In this document: positions 1-8,639 of the stretch, piece by piece
How the letters are laid out: every line of letters starts with the position of its first letter
Position numbering within the stretch: the stretch's first letter is position 1
Source of the DNA: Dimargaris cristalligena
Taxonomy: Eukaryota > Kickxellomycota > Dimargaritomycetes > Dimargaritales > Dimargaritaceae
Reading direction: 5' to 3'
Assembly: GCA_027576995.1 (NCBI GenBank)
Contig: JANBQC010000315.1
Coordinates: 1-32,121 of the forward strand
DNA: 32,121 nt
Program-made: the position numbers and the translations under genes
The notes under the pieces: model-generated
Seen by the model: only the letters and a program-made list of their open reading frames with translations
Told to the model about the DNA's origin: nothing
Database searches by the model: none

Positions 1-141
1 TAGTTGGGACATTGGCTGTACTATACTAGTCCAGGTGGCTCTAGGTACCCCAAGCGAATGGACAATTAGAGAGTGGTAGGCGCGAGGGAGGGAATGCTGG
101 AGGTGGGAGGGAGGGGGGATACTAAGCTAGCGGGAAGTGGT

Positions 142-504
142 TTACTGCCGGCGGCGGATAAACGGTCGGGAAAGAGAAAGTTCTGAGATGTACCGGAGTG
201 CTAAACTAATATACATGGCCAAATCGAGTCGATTAAAGACATCGATACCGCGGTGGTATACGGCTTCCGGTTGATTCGAATGGATTCGAGGCAAGAGGCA
301 TTCCTCCCAACTACACCTGCAGTATTTCTCGAATTCCCAAATAGGCACCCTAGTTTTTGCTCCATACCCTTCTGTAGTAGTTTCTGTTTTTGTTGCCTTA
401 GTTGGTCTGTATATCGCCCTTGGGCTTACGATTCTACTACCCCCTATCCCTTGTAGAAGTACGACCAAAGCGAATGTGGTACCCCGAACCTTTTTCCTGT
501 CCAT
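142..504 (-). CDS. Possible small secreted protein, 120 aa, unrecognised
   Basis: This is an ATG-initiated open frame of 120 codons. The N-terminus has a basic start (MDRKK) followed by the hydrophobic stretch TTFALVVLLQGIGG, which could be a signal peptide cleaved near residue 22-26. The rest contains three cysteines within seven residues (YCRCSWEEC) and ends in a basic tail (RPFIRRRQ). I recognise no domain. There is no clear TATA box or coding bias to support it, and no neighbour shares its sequence. It could be a chance frame or an exon of a longer gene that runs out of the window. Low confidence. Confidence 0.2.
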   Translation of the reverse strand: MDRKKVRGTTFALVVLLQGIGGSRIVSPRAIYRPTKATKTETTTEGYGAKTRVPIWEFEKYCRCSWEECLLPRIHSNQPEAVYHRGIDVFNRLDLAMYISLALRYISELSLSRPFIRRRQ

Positions 505-1060
505 CCGGGAATATCTTGGTGTAGCCCATAGTTGGTACGGATTAGCGCAAAAATAAATAAGTACACGAAAAGAAGCACGAGTCCGTCCATCGTCTCATTT
601 CGGCTTTTACCCCTGCCACCGCTCTCTCTTTAGGTCGCACCGGAGTAATTCTACTATTAATTTAATTGGTGCAGTTCCCCGTTGCCTGCGTGGTCAAAGA
701 CAGTAGGAGTAGCCCCGTCCTAGGCTCCAACAACAGCTCGCCTGCGCGATATACCTGTGAACAGATGCCAAGCCCTAATCGAAAAAAGTAGCCGAGGCTG
801 AGTAGGCGAATGCCATTTACCCTTGGACCATCGGGTCACTAGGCAGCAACGGATGCTAAGTTCGAATGGGGGAATCCTTGCGCATTCTGGTTATCCAAAA
901 ATAGACAGGCGCATGCTACTGCCTCCGAAAGGCCCCAAGATATAATCGCTTAGATTTTAACGCGTATGGGGAAAGTGTGCTAGATGTATCCATCGCATAG
1001 TAGGCAAAATGCAAAGGTAAAATTACTTCCCTCCCCTCCCCACTCAGCCACCCCGTTCTT
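505..1060. other. Non-coding stretch, nothing recognised
   Basis: About 560 bases between the weak minus-strand frame and the promoter of the first secreted-peptide gene. I see no long frame, repeat or RNA gene here. The last 40 bases are C-rich and pyrimidine-rich and lead into a TATA box. Confidence 0.5.
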
Positions 1061-1064
1061 TTCT

Positions 1065-1072
1065 TATAAATA
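1065..1072 (+). promoter_or_regulatory. TATA box of the glycine-zipper peptide gene at 1213
   Basis: TATAAATA lies 141 bases upstream of the ATG, in the context TTTTCTTATAAATACC. The related gene at 7014 has the same core with the same CTT before it, and the broken paralog has a TTTAAATA variant at the equivalent place, which supports a shared promoter. Confidence 0.6.
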
Positions 1073-1212
1073 CCGAACTATTCGCCTTCCTTTCGGTTCT
1101 CATTATCCCAGCTTCACTTCCCGCTCTCTCACACTCGCTCACTAAAGCCAGCCCAACTTGAACTCACCAACTTTCTCGCCCCCCCCTCCTCCTCCTCCTC
1201 CGGTATTTCACC

Positions 1213-1575
1213 ATGAAGCTCCTGGCCGCCCTTGCCCTTGTCCTGGCCACCATCGGCACCCTGAACGTGGCTCACGCTAACCCTGCCACCACTGAGGACC
1301 AGGCCGGCCACCAAACTCATCTGCAGAAGCGCTTCTTCCGCTCCAATGCGGCCAGATTGGGTGGTATGGTTGCCGGCGGCGTCGTGGGCTCAGTGGTTGG
1401 CCCCGTCGGTACTGTTGTCGGTGTGGGCGCTGGCCTGTATGCCACCAACAAGGCTATCAAGCATCGCCGTGAGAAGAAACAACGCAAAAAAGATGAAAAG
1501 ATCGCAAAGAAGGCCGCCGAAAAGACCGCGAAGGAGGCCGAGAAGGCCGCGAAGAAGGCTGCCGAAAAAAAGTAA
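1213..1575 (+). CDS. Secreted glycine-zipper protein with Lys/Ala-rich tail
   Basis: The 120-aa product has four visible parts. Residues 1-22 form a signal peptide ending in a VAHA cleavage motif. Residues 23-40 are a short polar propeptide ending in LQKR, a Kex2-type dibasic site. Residues about 47-76 are a hydrophobic run with repeated GxxxG spacing (GGMVAGGVVGSVVGPVG onwards), a glycine zipper of the kind that packs or spans membranes. Residues about 80-120 are almost only Lys, Ala, Glu and Arg and should form a charged helix. The ATG has a CACC context and is the start that gives a signal peptide. A TATA box lies 141 bases upstream and an AATAAA at 1807. The mature part resembles that of the gene at 7014 (GPxG, then G-rich, then AGxxAT, then basic), and the leader resembles the broken locus at 4435-4688. 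Role unknown; a secreted membrane-active or surface protein is inference only. Confidence 0.72.
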   Translation: MKLLAALALVLATIGTLNVAHANPATTEDQAGHQTHLQKRFFRSNAARLGGMVAGGVVGSVVGPVGTVVGVGAGLYATNKAIKHRREKKQRKKDEKIAKKAAEKTAKEAEKAAKKAAEKK

Positions 1576-3260
1576 AATCCCGGTCCGGTATACCCCATAA
1601 ATCAAGCTACCTACCAAATTATGCCATGGTTTCGTCCAATTGGCTATATTATTTCTTGATGCCTAGTAGTGCCATTCTATATTCCATGACATGCCTTTCT
1701 TTTGTAAAATTTTCGACTATGGATACTATTAGTGTTCCGCTCTTTTGAGCAATTCACCTCAGCACGAAGTTCAGCCCTGTATATTCCCCGATTTTCAGTT
1801 AGATTAAATAAAAATTGCGGCAGTTATTGTCGCTTTCGAAATCATTAAATATACGCCTAGCGTGTACCAATTTTATTTTGCTTGTTGAGTATAGCCAGCC
1901 TTTGATGTAGTGAACCTGGCTTGCTAAAATATAACATATCCCTCGGAGCAAACTATCAGTACGAAGGTAGCATTGGTATAGGATGAACACAATGTGGCTG
2001 TCAGCGAATCCATTGGAGTTGTATTGTGTCGTTTGTGATTGCTGTCATATGCCCCATCCATAAGTCCGTAGCCGTATAGTCCAGAAACATAGTCAGTTCT
2101 GGCGATAATGGCCCATATTTACTGCAATTGATCGGATTTCTTGGTGGGTGCTCTTATATGTACGGTACTATTATATTCTGCACTGCTCAGCTACTCGAGG
2201 GCAGTACCAGAATCAGCTGAATAGATGCTAATAGGCATGGGATCTCCCTCTTTCAACTGTAGTTTGTTGACAATGGGGGAGAAGTGGTGCCACACGCACA
2301 CATACATATATATATCTATATATTACTGCTAAGGCGCAAATTACTAACAAGATGTGGGTGAAGCAATGCAGGGATGTAGGCCAGTGGTTCCAAGAGGTAG
2401 TGTAACAGGAAATTATTAGGGACCCTGGATAACCAAACAGGGGTTGTTCGCATCACTTCAGAGACTGCCAATAATCACTAGGTAGCCCATCTAGCAATTG
2501 CCCCATCGGGAATCACATATCTACCAACATACCCAGGACTCGGGATTTATTAGTGGGGTTATGGCATGTGTCAGTATTAAACTAGAATGCCTTATTTCAT
2601 GAAAAATTATGGACACTCATTGTCCCCCATCCTTTCTCACCCCCATAATATACTGTGTTTTGACTCCTTGATTACCAAAGGTCTTCTGCCCCTCTCAAAT
2701 TAGTATTATTTTCAGTACTATTGTATATACATAGGTCCAACTACATCACATACCTTTATCGATATTCCTTCTCACTACCGCATATGGGCCCCAGCCGTAT
2801 TTTCCGATGCTCTTGAGCACATCCAACACTTGTCGTCACTTTTGTACTCGACTCACAGCTTCCTCGTGGTCACCTACTAGTTGCTGGGTTGATATAGCTG
2901 TGACAGTGCCAAGCTTTTACTAAATGGCCCATTATTTCTGAGCTACATCAGCCAGCTACTCTACAGCAAGTGCAACTGTAATTTACTGAACAATATTTAT
3001 GCAACCACCTATTTAACGATTCTACCTCAAGTTTACTTTTTAAACATAATTTGTTTGTAATTACTTCAATCATCCCTTATTATATATTTGCAAGTCCGCA
3101 ACCTACATATAAGAGTCAATGGTTCACTTTTATGGAGCGACCTAGTTTTGGAATGGTGGACCAAGGCAAACTTTTCTAATCTTTTCATTTCCCCACTCAA
3201 TAATTGATGGTCATATTGGATTTCCTTATGCCAACCTGTTGGCAAGCCCCTATTTACATA
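1576..3260. other. AT-rich non-coding DNA
   Basis: After the stop of the 1213 gene there is a 3' region with a candidate AATAAA at 1807-1812, then about 1.4 kb of AT-rich sequence with no frame worth calling. A short CA/TA-rich tract lies near 2297-2325. I see no RNA gene or other repeat family. Confidence 0.5.
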
Positions 3261-3398
3261 TGGGTGAAATTCGGCCCAGCTATATAAGGGTTTACATTAT
3301 ACGTGTATGGGAAAATATATGGGAAATGTATTGTTAACTAGTAATATTGGCTGAATCTAATGGATTTTTCGTTATACAGCTTGGATGAACTTCTCCCA
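3261..3398 (+). mobile_element. MITE copy 1 (TA-flanked, 138 bp)
   Basis: A 138-bp element begins TGGGTGAAATTCGGCC and ends GATGAACTTCTCCCA, so its ends are imperfect inverted repeats of about 28 bp. It is flanked by TA on both sides (3259-3260 and 3399-3400). The sequence aligns over its whole length with the elements at 5731 and 30166. It has no coding capacity. The TA duplication suggests mobilisation by a Tc1/mariner-type transposase encoded elsewhere. Confidence 0.75.
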
Positions 3399-4139
3399 TA
3401 TTAACTTCTCACTCAATAGGATCAATTCTAGAATAGATCCTGGGTGGGTGGTGGCCATCCTAACTACATGCTCCTTTACCTCGTAAGTACAGCACCGACA
3501 ATAGACCTGGTATTTTATCTTGAATATAAAATACATGCTACATTTTTTGTTGTATGGCTATCTGCCTAGATTCTAGAATATCCACTGCACCACTTTTATA
3601 GAGCCATTTTCAAGAGCCCTAGGTTACTAGGGTAACCACTTCCCCTTATCCTATACTATGTTTGGTGATTTTTCCTTAGATCACCGATTTTACCCACATT
3701 GTGTCAACACCTAAAGTATAGCAGTCGGTTCCACAAGGTAGCCTCATTATACAAAATTTCTAATGGTTAATATTTTTCGACTAAGGGCAAAATAAGCTAT
3801 ATTCAATCTTGTGGGTATTATTATTTACCTGCTGGTAGGTCACTGGGAATCTAATGCTTGGGCCATTCACGCTACACCCTGGCATACCCTTTATGAACTT
3901 TTCCTCCTGGTTATATATCTAGTTTTGTGCTTTCATAGCTAACAAAAGAGAAAACAGATTAAACTGCTTATGCCTGGGCTAACATTTACTCTATTGTCAA
4001 TGATATGATCTAACAATTGACCTATGTATTCGAATGCTCATGTAAAAGGTGTCCCATTTGGACCCATTCTGGGACATCACAATTCTCGAATAGAATATCT
4101 AATGTACTAGTTTAGAAATCCAGCCCAAATTTTATAGTG
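3399..4139. other. Non-coding, nothing recognised
   Basis: About 740 bases of AT-rich DNA between MITE copy 1 and the duplicated unit that carries the broken paralog. No frame, RNA gene or repeat was recognised. Confidence 0.45.
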
Positions 4140-4434
4140 TTTTAGGTATACAAATCAAATAATACATCTTCCGACATTGTACTGCGAAGCATGAACCATA
4201 GATAATAACTAGCCAGGAGGAGCGATTATTTAACCAAGGCGGCCTTATATATATGTATATATAAATATGTATGAAATCAACCAATCTAATATTTACAAAG
4301 AGTGCCAACAGGGAAACGGGGGTATTGCTGCTAACTGAAGACGACAACGGGGCTATTCGGGAATAAATAGTGGCGATTGTTAACCAAGCGAAGTGAATGT
4401 ACCGTACAGTGATCCCACCTCTGTCGGCCAAGCC

Positions 4435-4688
4435 TTAATAATAACGGTGTTTGAACTTGCTAATCGTAGGGAGACGACTGGGTTTGAAGGCATCACCCCG
4501 GCCGCCGAAGTTTAAATATTTAAAGGGATTTAAAGAAAACGGACGGGGTCTGGGCGAGCGCTTCTGCAGATGGGGTTGCTGGCCGGCTCGGTCTTCGGTG
4601 GTGGTAGGGCTAGCGTGGACCATGGTCACGGTGCCGAGGGTGGCCAGGACGAGGGTGAGAGGGCTTGGGAGGAGAATGGTAGCTTCAT
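4435..4688 (-). pseudogene. Frameshifted paralog of the secreted-peptide family
   Basis: The minus-strand ATG at 4688, in the context CACC-ATGAAGC, matches the starts of the genes at 1213 and 7014. The next reading frame, however, does not contain the conserved leader. The homologous leader (TLVLATLGT, then VHA) and a propeptide ending in LQKR lie in another frame, because the distance from ATG to the conserved CTCGTCCTGGCC is five bases longer than in the 7014 gene. The leader frame has no ATG upstream of it; its first ATG lies within the end of the leader. After LQKR about 40 residues remain open, Pro-, Arg- and Phe-rich and basic, with no glycine zipper. The propeptide is closer to the 1213 gene, while the flanks are closer to the 7014 gene. 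Most likely a decayed copy. A sequencing indel, or initiation I cannot see, are the alternatives. Confidence 0.6.
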
Positions 4689-4859
4689 GGTGGGGCGGAC
4701 GAGGAAGGTCACGGGAAGGGAGGACGAGTAACGTACGGGCTATTCGGCCAGTTAGGGTATATAATACAAGTTTCAAAGAACCATAAAGCTACGGCGAATG
4801 GTGGGATAAAGCGGGAAGGTAGGGACGGCTTGGGTCAGAGAGGGGGGCAAAATGAGGGA

Positions 4860-4867
4860 TATTTAAA
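4860..4867 (-). promoter_or_regulatory. TATA-like box of the broken paralog
   Basis: Minus strand TTTAAATA in the context CCTTTTCCCTTTAAATATC, 172 bases upstream of the conserved ATG. It aligns with CCTTTTCCTTATAAATAC of the 7014 gene, so the box has drifted from the canonical sequence. Confidence 0.45.
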
Positions 4868-4889
4868 GGGAAAAGGGACGCCATATTAG

Positions 4890-5727
4890 ATGAATCTGGG
4901 CAACGAAAGAGGGTCACATGGCCATCTTTCTGGTCCAATGCTCGCTTCTTCCGCCCAACCTATAGACTCCCACACACCCTTTGTTCAAACAGATAGTTTA
5001 CCTGCCACCCATTCCAAGGGTTATAGAGTCTTCGAAACTATCCAACCTATGGTAAACAATGTGGTCTTTAGAGTCGGGATATAAAGCCTTTTCGGATACC
5101 AAAGGTTCCTTGTATTCATGAAGTCCTTTCGAACATTCGATTAACACGAGAATGATTTGGTATCATTTCAAGGGAGTCGGGATGGTAAATCCTTAGCAAA
5201 GACCCTGCGCTTTAAAATGCGGGTATCGAGGCCATGGTCTGCTTTGGGAAGGACCTGACATGACAAAGAATGCGAGGTTCCTCGGCCCTCGTGTCTCCCA
5301 TCCGTACGCCGGTTCAAAGAGAGAAAATGGAAGAATTTTTAAAAAAAAGTCGTAGAGGAAGGGGGGGGATTGGGACTCTTACCCCGTAGAACAAAGGGGG
5401 GAGGGAGTTGTCCGATTTGTTCGTTTACCAAGGAGTGTCCAATTGGGCAAGTAATTATTTATGGTTGTATCCTCTCTTCCCCACTTGCTTTTGTGTATCC
5501 ATTATTTCAACGGACTAAATGTGAGAAAAACTAGGTCTGTAGGAGATACTCCGATACAGGGCAATGCCCCCCCTCCCGCACTCTTAAAAATCCTTTTTGA
5601 ATGAAGTATAGAGTCACATTTCAAGTCTATCCTGGTCGCCCATACTCGTTGTCGGCGGATGCTCTAGGCTATAACCGCGTTGGACCGCCTTTAAACCGAC
5701 TTTCATACCACTGTAGATCTTCTATTT
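4890..5727. other. Non-coding spacer of the inverted duplication
   Basis: This lies between the two duplicated arms and holds short frames only, none with a recognisable product. There are purine homopolymer runs near 5338-5350 and 5360-5405. Confidence 0.45.
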
Positions 5728-5730
5728 ATA

Positions 5731-5868
5731 TGGATGAAATTCAAACCAGCTGTATAAGGTTTTACATAATACGTGTATGGGCGAATATATGTGAGAAAAG
5801 CTTTTAACCAGTAATATTGGCCTCACCCAATGGATTTTTCATTATACAGCCTGAATGAACATCTCCCA
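5731..5868 (+). mobile_element. MITE copy 2 (TA-flanked, 138 bp)
   Basis: Exactly the same length and orientation as copy 1. It starts TGGATGAAATTCAAACC and ends GAATGAACATCTCCCA, with TA on both sides (5729-5730 and 5869-5870). Internal blocks such as ACGTGTATGGG, AGTAATATTGGC and AATGGATTTTTC are shared with copy 1. It sits between the inverted-duplication arms. Confidence 0.75.
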
Positions 5869-5871
5869 TAT

Positions 5872-6819
5872 TGAAGGATAGTTTATCACCAAATAATAAA
5901 TTAGTGTGACCCCGGTCCAACTTGAAGTCTTGACCAGTTCATGTATAATGCTGCGTGTTTTGCGATACGGTTGAATCCATATATCCGCCACGGTCCCGTA
6001 TTTGACTGAAACAGTGGACATGGGGTGCTCATTAAACAGCTGGATTGTATTCAGGCCAGTGGAATACTGCAATGTACTAGGGCACACCGGGCTGAATATT
6101 TCAGTTGAGAATCGGATTTTATAAAACCATATTTTATGTATCTTCTCACCCATATATAATTGGGTCGAATATCGCCCATGTTCAATAGATTTGTGTATGC
6201 ATATAGATATGCAAGCGAGGGTATTGCAAAATCAACTTGCTGGTAATTACGGGCATGCATCTATAAACGACTCTCCGATACCCTCGTGTTCGACCCAGCG
6301 TGGTGCTTGCATTGGCTAGGCCGGCCATCCATGAATATATAGCTGGATGATCAATGTCCGTTTATATTTTTTAAAGACAAAAAACGGGTTAACCAACCCA
6401 GCGGCGAGGTCGCTGATCTAAGGGGGCAAGAAGGTGCAGTGTACGGTTTTTCGTGGTTGGCGACTACCGCAGTTATACTCCCGCCTGCACTGCCCAATTA
6501 ATGAAAAGGGCGAATTCACGGCCTATTCTATGAAGTCGACATCCCTTTAGCCAACCTATTTGGCTGTAACAAGGGTCGCTGGATAGCATGGTGTGTGGGG
6601 GGTTTGTACTGCGAGGGTCGTACGAGACAGGCCCAGCCACGCTGTAGAGCAAATTCTCGGGTCGATCAGATGGGGATTACTGTTTGGAAATAGATTTCCC
6701 GAATATGTTACTATTGAAGTGCGCCTCTTAATAGAGCTATACAGCCGTATTGAATACCACCCACAAGTAACCTGGCCATATGGTTTCAACCTTCTGCACC
6801 CAGATTCATCTACCATAGC
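5872..6819. other. Non-coding; contains a 137-bp TIR-bounded segment
   Basis: No gene recognised. At 6161-6297 a segment starts TGGGTCGAATA and ends with nearly its reverse complement (TGTTCGACCCA). At 137 bp it is about the length of the MITEs above, but the interior is hardly alignable and no TA duplication is visible. It may be an old relative. Confidence 0.35.
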
Positions 6820-6831
6820 CTCCCTTTTCCT

Positions 6832-6839
6832 TATAAATA
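6832..6839 (+). promoter_or_regulatory. TATA box of the gene at 7014
   Basis: TATAAATA, 182 bases before the ATG, in the context CCTTTTCCTTATAAATAC shared with the paralogous loci. Confidence 0.6.
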
Positions 6840-7013
6840 CTTCACCTTTTGCCCCCTTCTCTGACCCCAACCATATCCCCTACCTTCCCGCTTTATTCCA
6901 CCATTCGCTGTAGTTTTACGGCTTTGTGATCCCCTTATTATATCCGAACTAGCCGAGTAGCCTGCACGACACTTGTCCTCCCCTCTCCTACGCAGTCTGT
7001 TGTCCACCCCGCC

Positions 7014-7406
7014 ATGAAGTTTTCGTCCTTCCTCGTCCTCACCCTCGTCCTGGCCACTCGCGGCACCGGGACCATGGTCCACGCTGGCCCTACCAACGAC
7101 CCGAACCATGTCCCTGTTACTAACTTGAGCAAACCCCCTGCCACCAGCCAGAGCAAACCCCCTGCCACCAACCAAAGCAGGCCCCCTCCGAAGGAAAAAT
7201 ATCGCAGTCCTCGTAGGAACTTAGGCAAGTACGCGATGGGTGGTTTTTTAGGCATATTTCTCGGCCCCGGTTTGGGCAATACCATCGGTGCTGCTGCTGG
7301 TATGGTCGCTACTCCCTTAACTGGCATGGGTTACCGAAAGGCCAAACAAGTGCATCTTGATAAGCTCCAGAAAAAAAAAAGGCCAAGGCTAGTGAATAGT
7401 TGGTGA
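7014..7406 (+). CDS. Secreted glycine-zipper protein with Pro-rich linker
   Basis: The 130-aa product starts with a signal peptide (residues 1-24, ending MVHA). A polar linker follows with two and a half copies of an eight-residue unit, KPPATSQS-like, coded by a 24-base tandem repeat. Then comes a basic stretch (PRRN), a glycine-rich hydrophobic segment (GGFLGIFLGPGLGNTIGAAA and on to about residue 104), and a basic C-terminus (YRKAKQ to KKKRPR). The hydrophobic part aligns with the 1213 gene (GP-G, then AG-AT, then basic), so the two are paralogs although the linkers differ. It has no LQKR site. The ATG has a CGCC context, a TATA box lies 182 bases upstream and an AATAAA at 7696. A run of ten A near the 3' end of the frame makes the last ten or so codons sensitive to indels. 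Function unknown; secretion is inferred from the leader. Confidence 0.7.
   Translation: MKFSSFLVLTLVLATRGTGTMVHAGPTNDPNHVPVTNLSKPPATSQSKPPATNQSRPPPKEKYRSPRRNLGKYAMGGFLGIFLGPGLGNTIGAAAGMVATPLTGMGYRKAKQVHLDKLQKKKRPRLVNSW
7128..7189 (+). repeat. 24-base coding tandem repeat
   Basis: AGCAAACCCCCTGCCACCA followed by AGCCAG or ACCAA occurs at 7128-7151 and 7152-7175, and a partial third unit follows. It encodes the repeated Ser-Lys-Pro-Pro-Ala-Thr linker of the gene at 7014. Confidence 0.75.
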
Positions 7407-7695
7407 AACACAGCTCGGTTTCTTCACTATTCGCTTGGTCGTCAGTCACTGCCATTTATTCCAAAATAATTTCACCCTCGTCTTCAGTTATTGCCAATGC
7501 CTCCGTTTCTCTACTGGCATTCTTTGTAAATATTGGTTTATTTATGAGCACATGTATCTATCTATCTTTTTATATAATTATATATGTATATAGATACGAT
7601 AACACCTTGATTTTCACAACTGGCCACTATCTATGCTTCCTGCTTCGCGGCACAATACCGGGAGAAGTGGTGTTTAATTTCCTGCTCCAAAGCTC

Positions 7696-7701
7696 AATAA
7701 A
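7696..7701 (+). terminator. Poly(A) signal of the gene at 7014
   Basis: AATAAA, 290 bases after the stop codon and close to the end of the homology with the other duplicated arm. Confidence 0.45.
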
Positions 7702-7729
7702 GTCTAACTCGGTACGGATAATATAATAT

Positions 7730-8326
7730 ACCTAACCGCGCTTGAAATAGGTTGGTGGTCACACTGTTAGGTGCATTATTGGACTATTGTATAGAACCCC
7801 CAAAAGCTAAATAACTAAACAACATCGGACATTTAATATAATGTGGATTCTATATACACTACTCTAACAATTGTAGTAGTTAGTCTACCAAATTAGGCAG
7901 TCGGCCCATAGTGTCTGAAGGACACGTAGTCACCGCCTCACCCAAATACTGTAGAGCACAAAGCAGTCTGGAGTTAGAAACACGACCACAATTGCGCATT
8001 GGGAGTATCGCGCAGTAACTTGCATTAGCAGGTGGGGAAGTATGACATGCAGTAGTAGGCCCAGGCCGCACTGCTTGGGGCGGGTGGGTCTACCCAGCCA
8101 CCTGGCATTTGGGCATCTCTACTATGGCCTGATGGACTAATGGCATATTTGTCCCATTCTTGTCTATAGATACAGCAAATACAGGTAACCGGATAGTTTC
8201 GTGGCGTGAGTGAATGATTAAACGAAGTCCTTGGCTTTGGATAGTTAGGTCGGTGGTTGGTAATCGACCGCCAGGTAGAATATACGATGAGTGATTGGAC
8301 ACCCTTTCATCAGTATTCGCATGGTG
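7730..8326. other. Non-coding or remnant; nothing firm
   Basis: Only short frames occur on both strands. Several minus-strand frames of 60-100 codons overlap at 7880-8302, but no start, splice pattern or recognised domain supports any of them. Confidence 0.35.
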
Positions 8327-8625
8327 TTAAATAAGGATCATGTATGTAGGATTTTCGGCATACCTTCGGCGCATGTAAGCTGAGAAATCACAAGGAATAT
8401 GGTAATACTGTCCGGGAGCGCTACTGGGGTTCGGTTGGTGATAGGGATATGGCTGAGATCTTGGTGGTGACTGGGGTGGTTGGCGGGATTCAAGCGACGT
8501 TGGATTTGTTTTGGGTGGCTCGTCGGTAAATATACCCCTATTCTGCTCCGCCAACTGCTCTATAAAGTCGGCATTAATCTCGGGTACCGCCCGCTCTAGA
8601 TAGGGTAAGGAATTGATGGAGAAGC
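8327..8625 (-). other. Pro/Gln/Tyr-rich open frame, possible exon or remnant
   Basis: On the minus strand a frame of about 100 codons is open with no ATG near its start. It would encode a short alpha-helical part (LERAVPEINADFIEQLAEQN) followed by a Pro-, Ser- and Tyr-rich stretch (PPQSPPRSQPYPYHQPNPSS). The DNA just before it has a pyrimidine tract and CTATCTAG, a possible 3' splice site, so it could be an internal exon of an unrecognised gene or the relic of one. It starts directly downstream of the stop of the two-exon gene at 8640-9093, but I found no donor site that joins them. Confidence 0.2.
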
Positions 8626-8639
8626 AGAATTGGTAAGCT

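Larger units (their letters stand above)
4140..4875 (-). repeat. Inverted duplication, left arm
   Basis: Read on the minus strand, this segment aligns with 6820-7700 on the plus strand. Shared parts are the promoter with its TTTAAATA or TATAAATA box, most of the 5' leader (for example CTACCTTCCCGCTTTAT), the signal-peptide region, and a long 3' block that includes CTTTGTAAATATT and GCTTCGC-GCACAAT-like sequence. The central coding part does not align. The arms point away from each other with about 1.9 kb between them. Confidence 0.7.
6820..7700 (+). repeat. Inverted duplication, right arm
   Basis: Partner of 4140-4875 on the opposite strand. Homology covers the promoter, 5' leader, signal-peptide codons and about 280 bases beyond the stop codon, but not the mature-protein codons. 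Downstream of the gene, TTTATTCC, TCGTCTTCAGTTA and CTTTGTAAATATT are shared word for word. Confidence 0.7.

Noticed and set aside
253..456. 67-codon plus-strand frame with hydrophobic stretch
   Set aside because: Antisense to the weak minus-strand candidate and without independent support.
840..900. GTTCGAAT, reminiscent of a tRNA B box
   Set aside because: No acceptor stem, A box or cloverleaf could be found around it.
4132..4431. Open frame after the broken paralog, similar to the frame at 7400-7726 (shared SVSLLA-FVNI)
   Set aside because: The similarity reflects the duplicated 3' flank. Differences fall about equally on all three codon positions, a 2-base indel occurs and neither frame has an ATG, so I treat it as conserved untranslated DNA.
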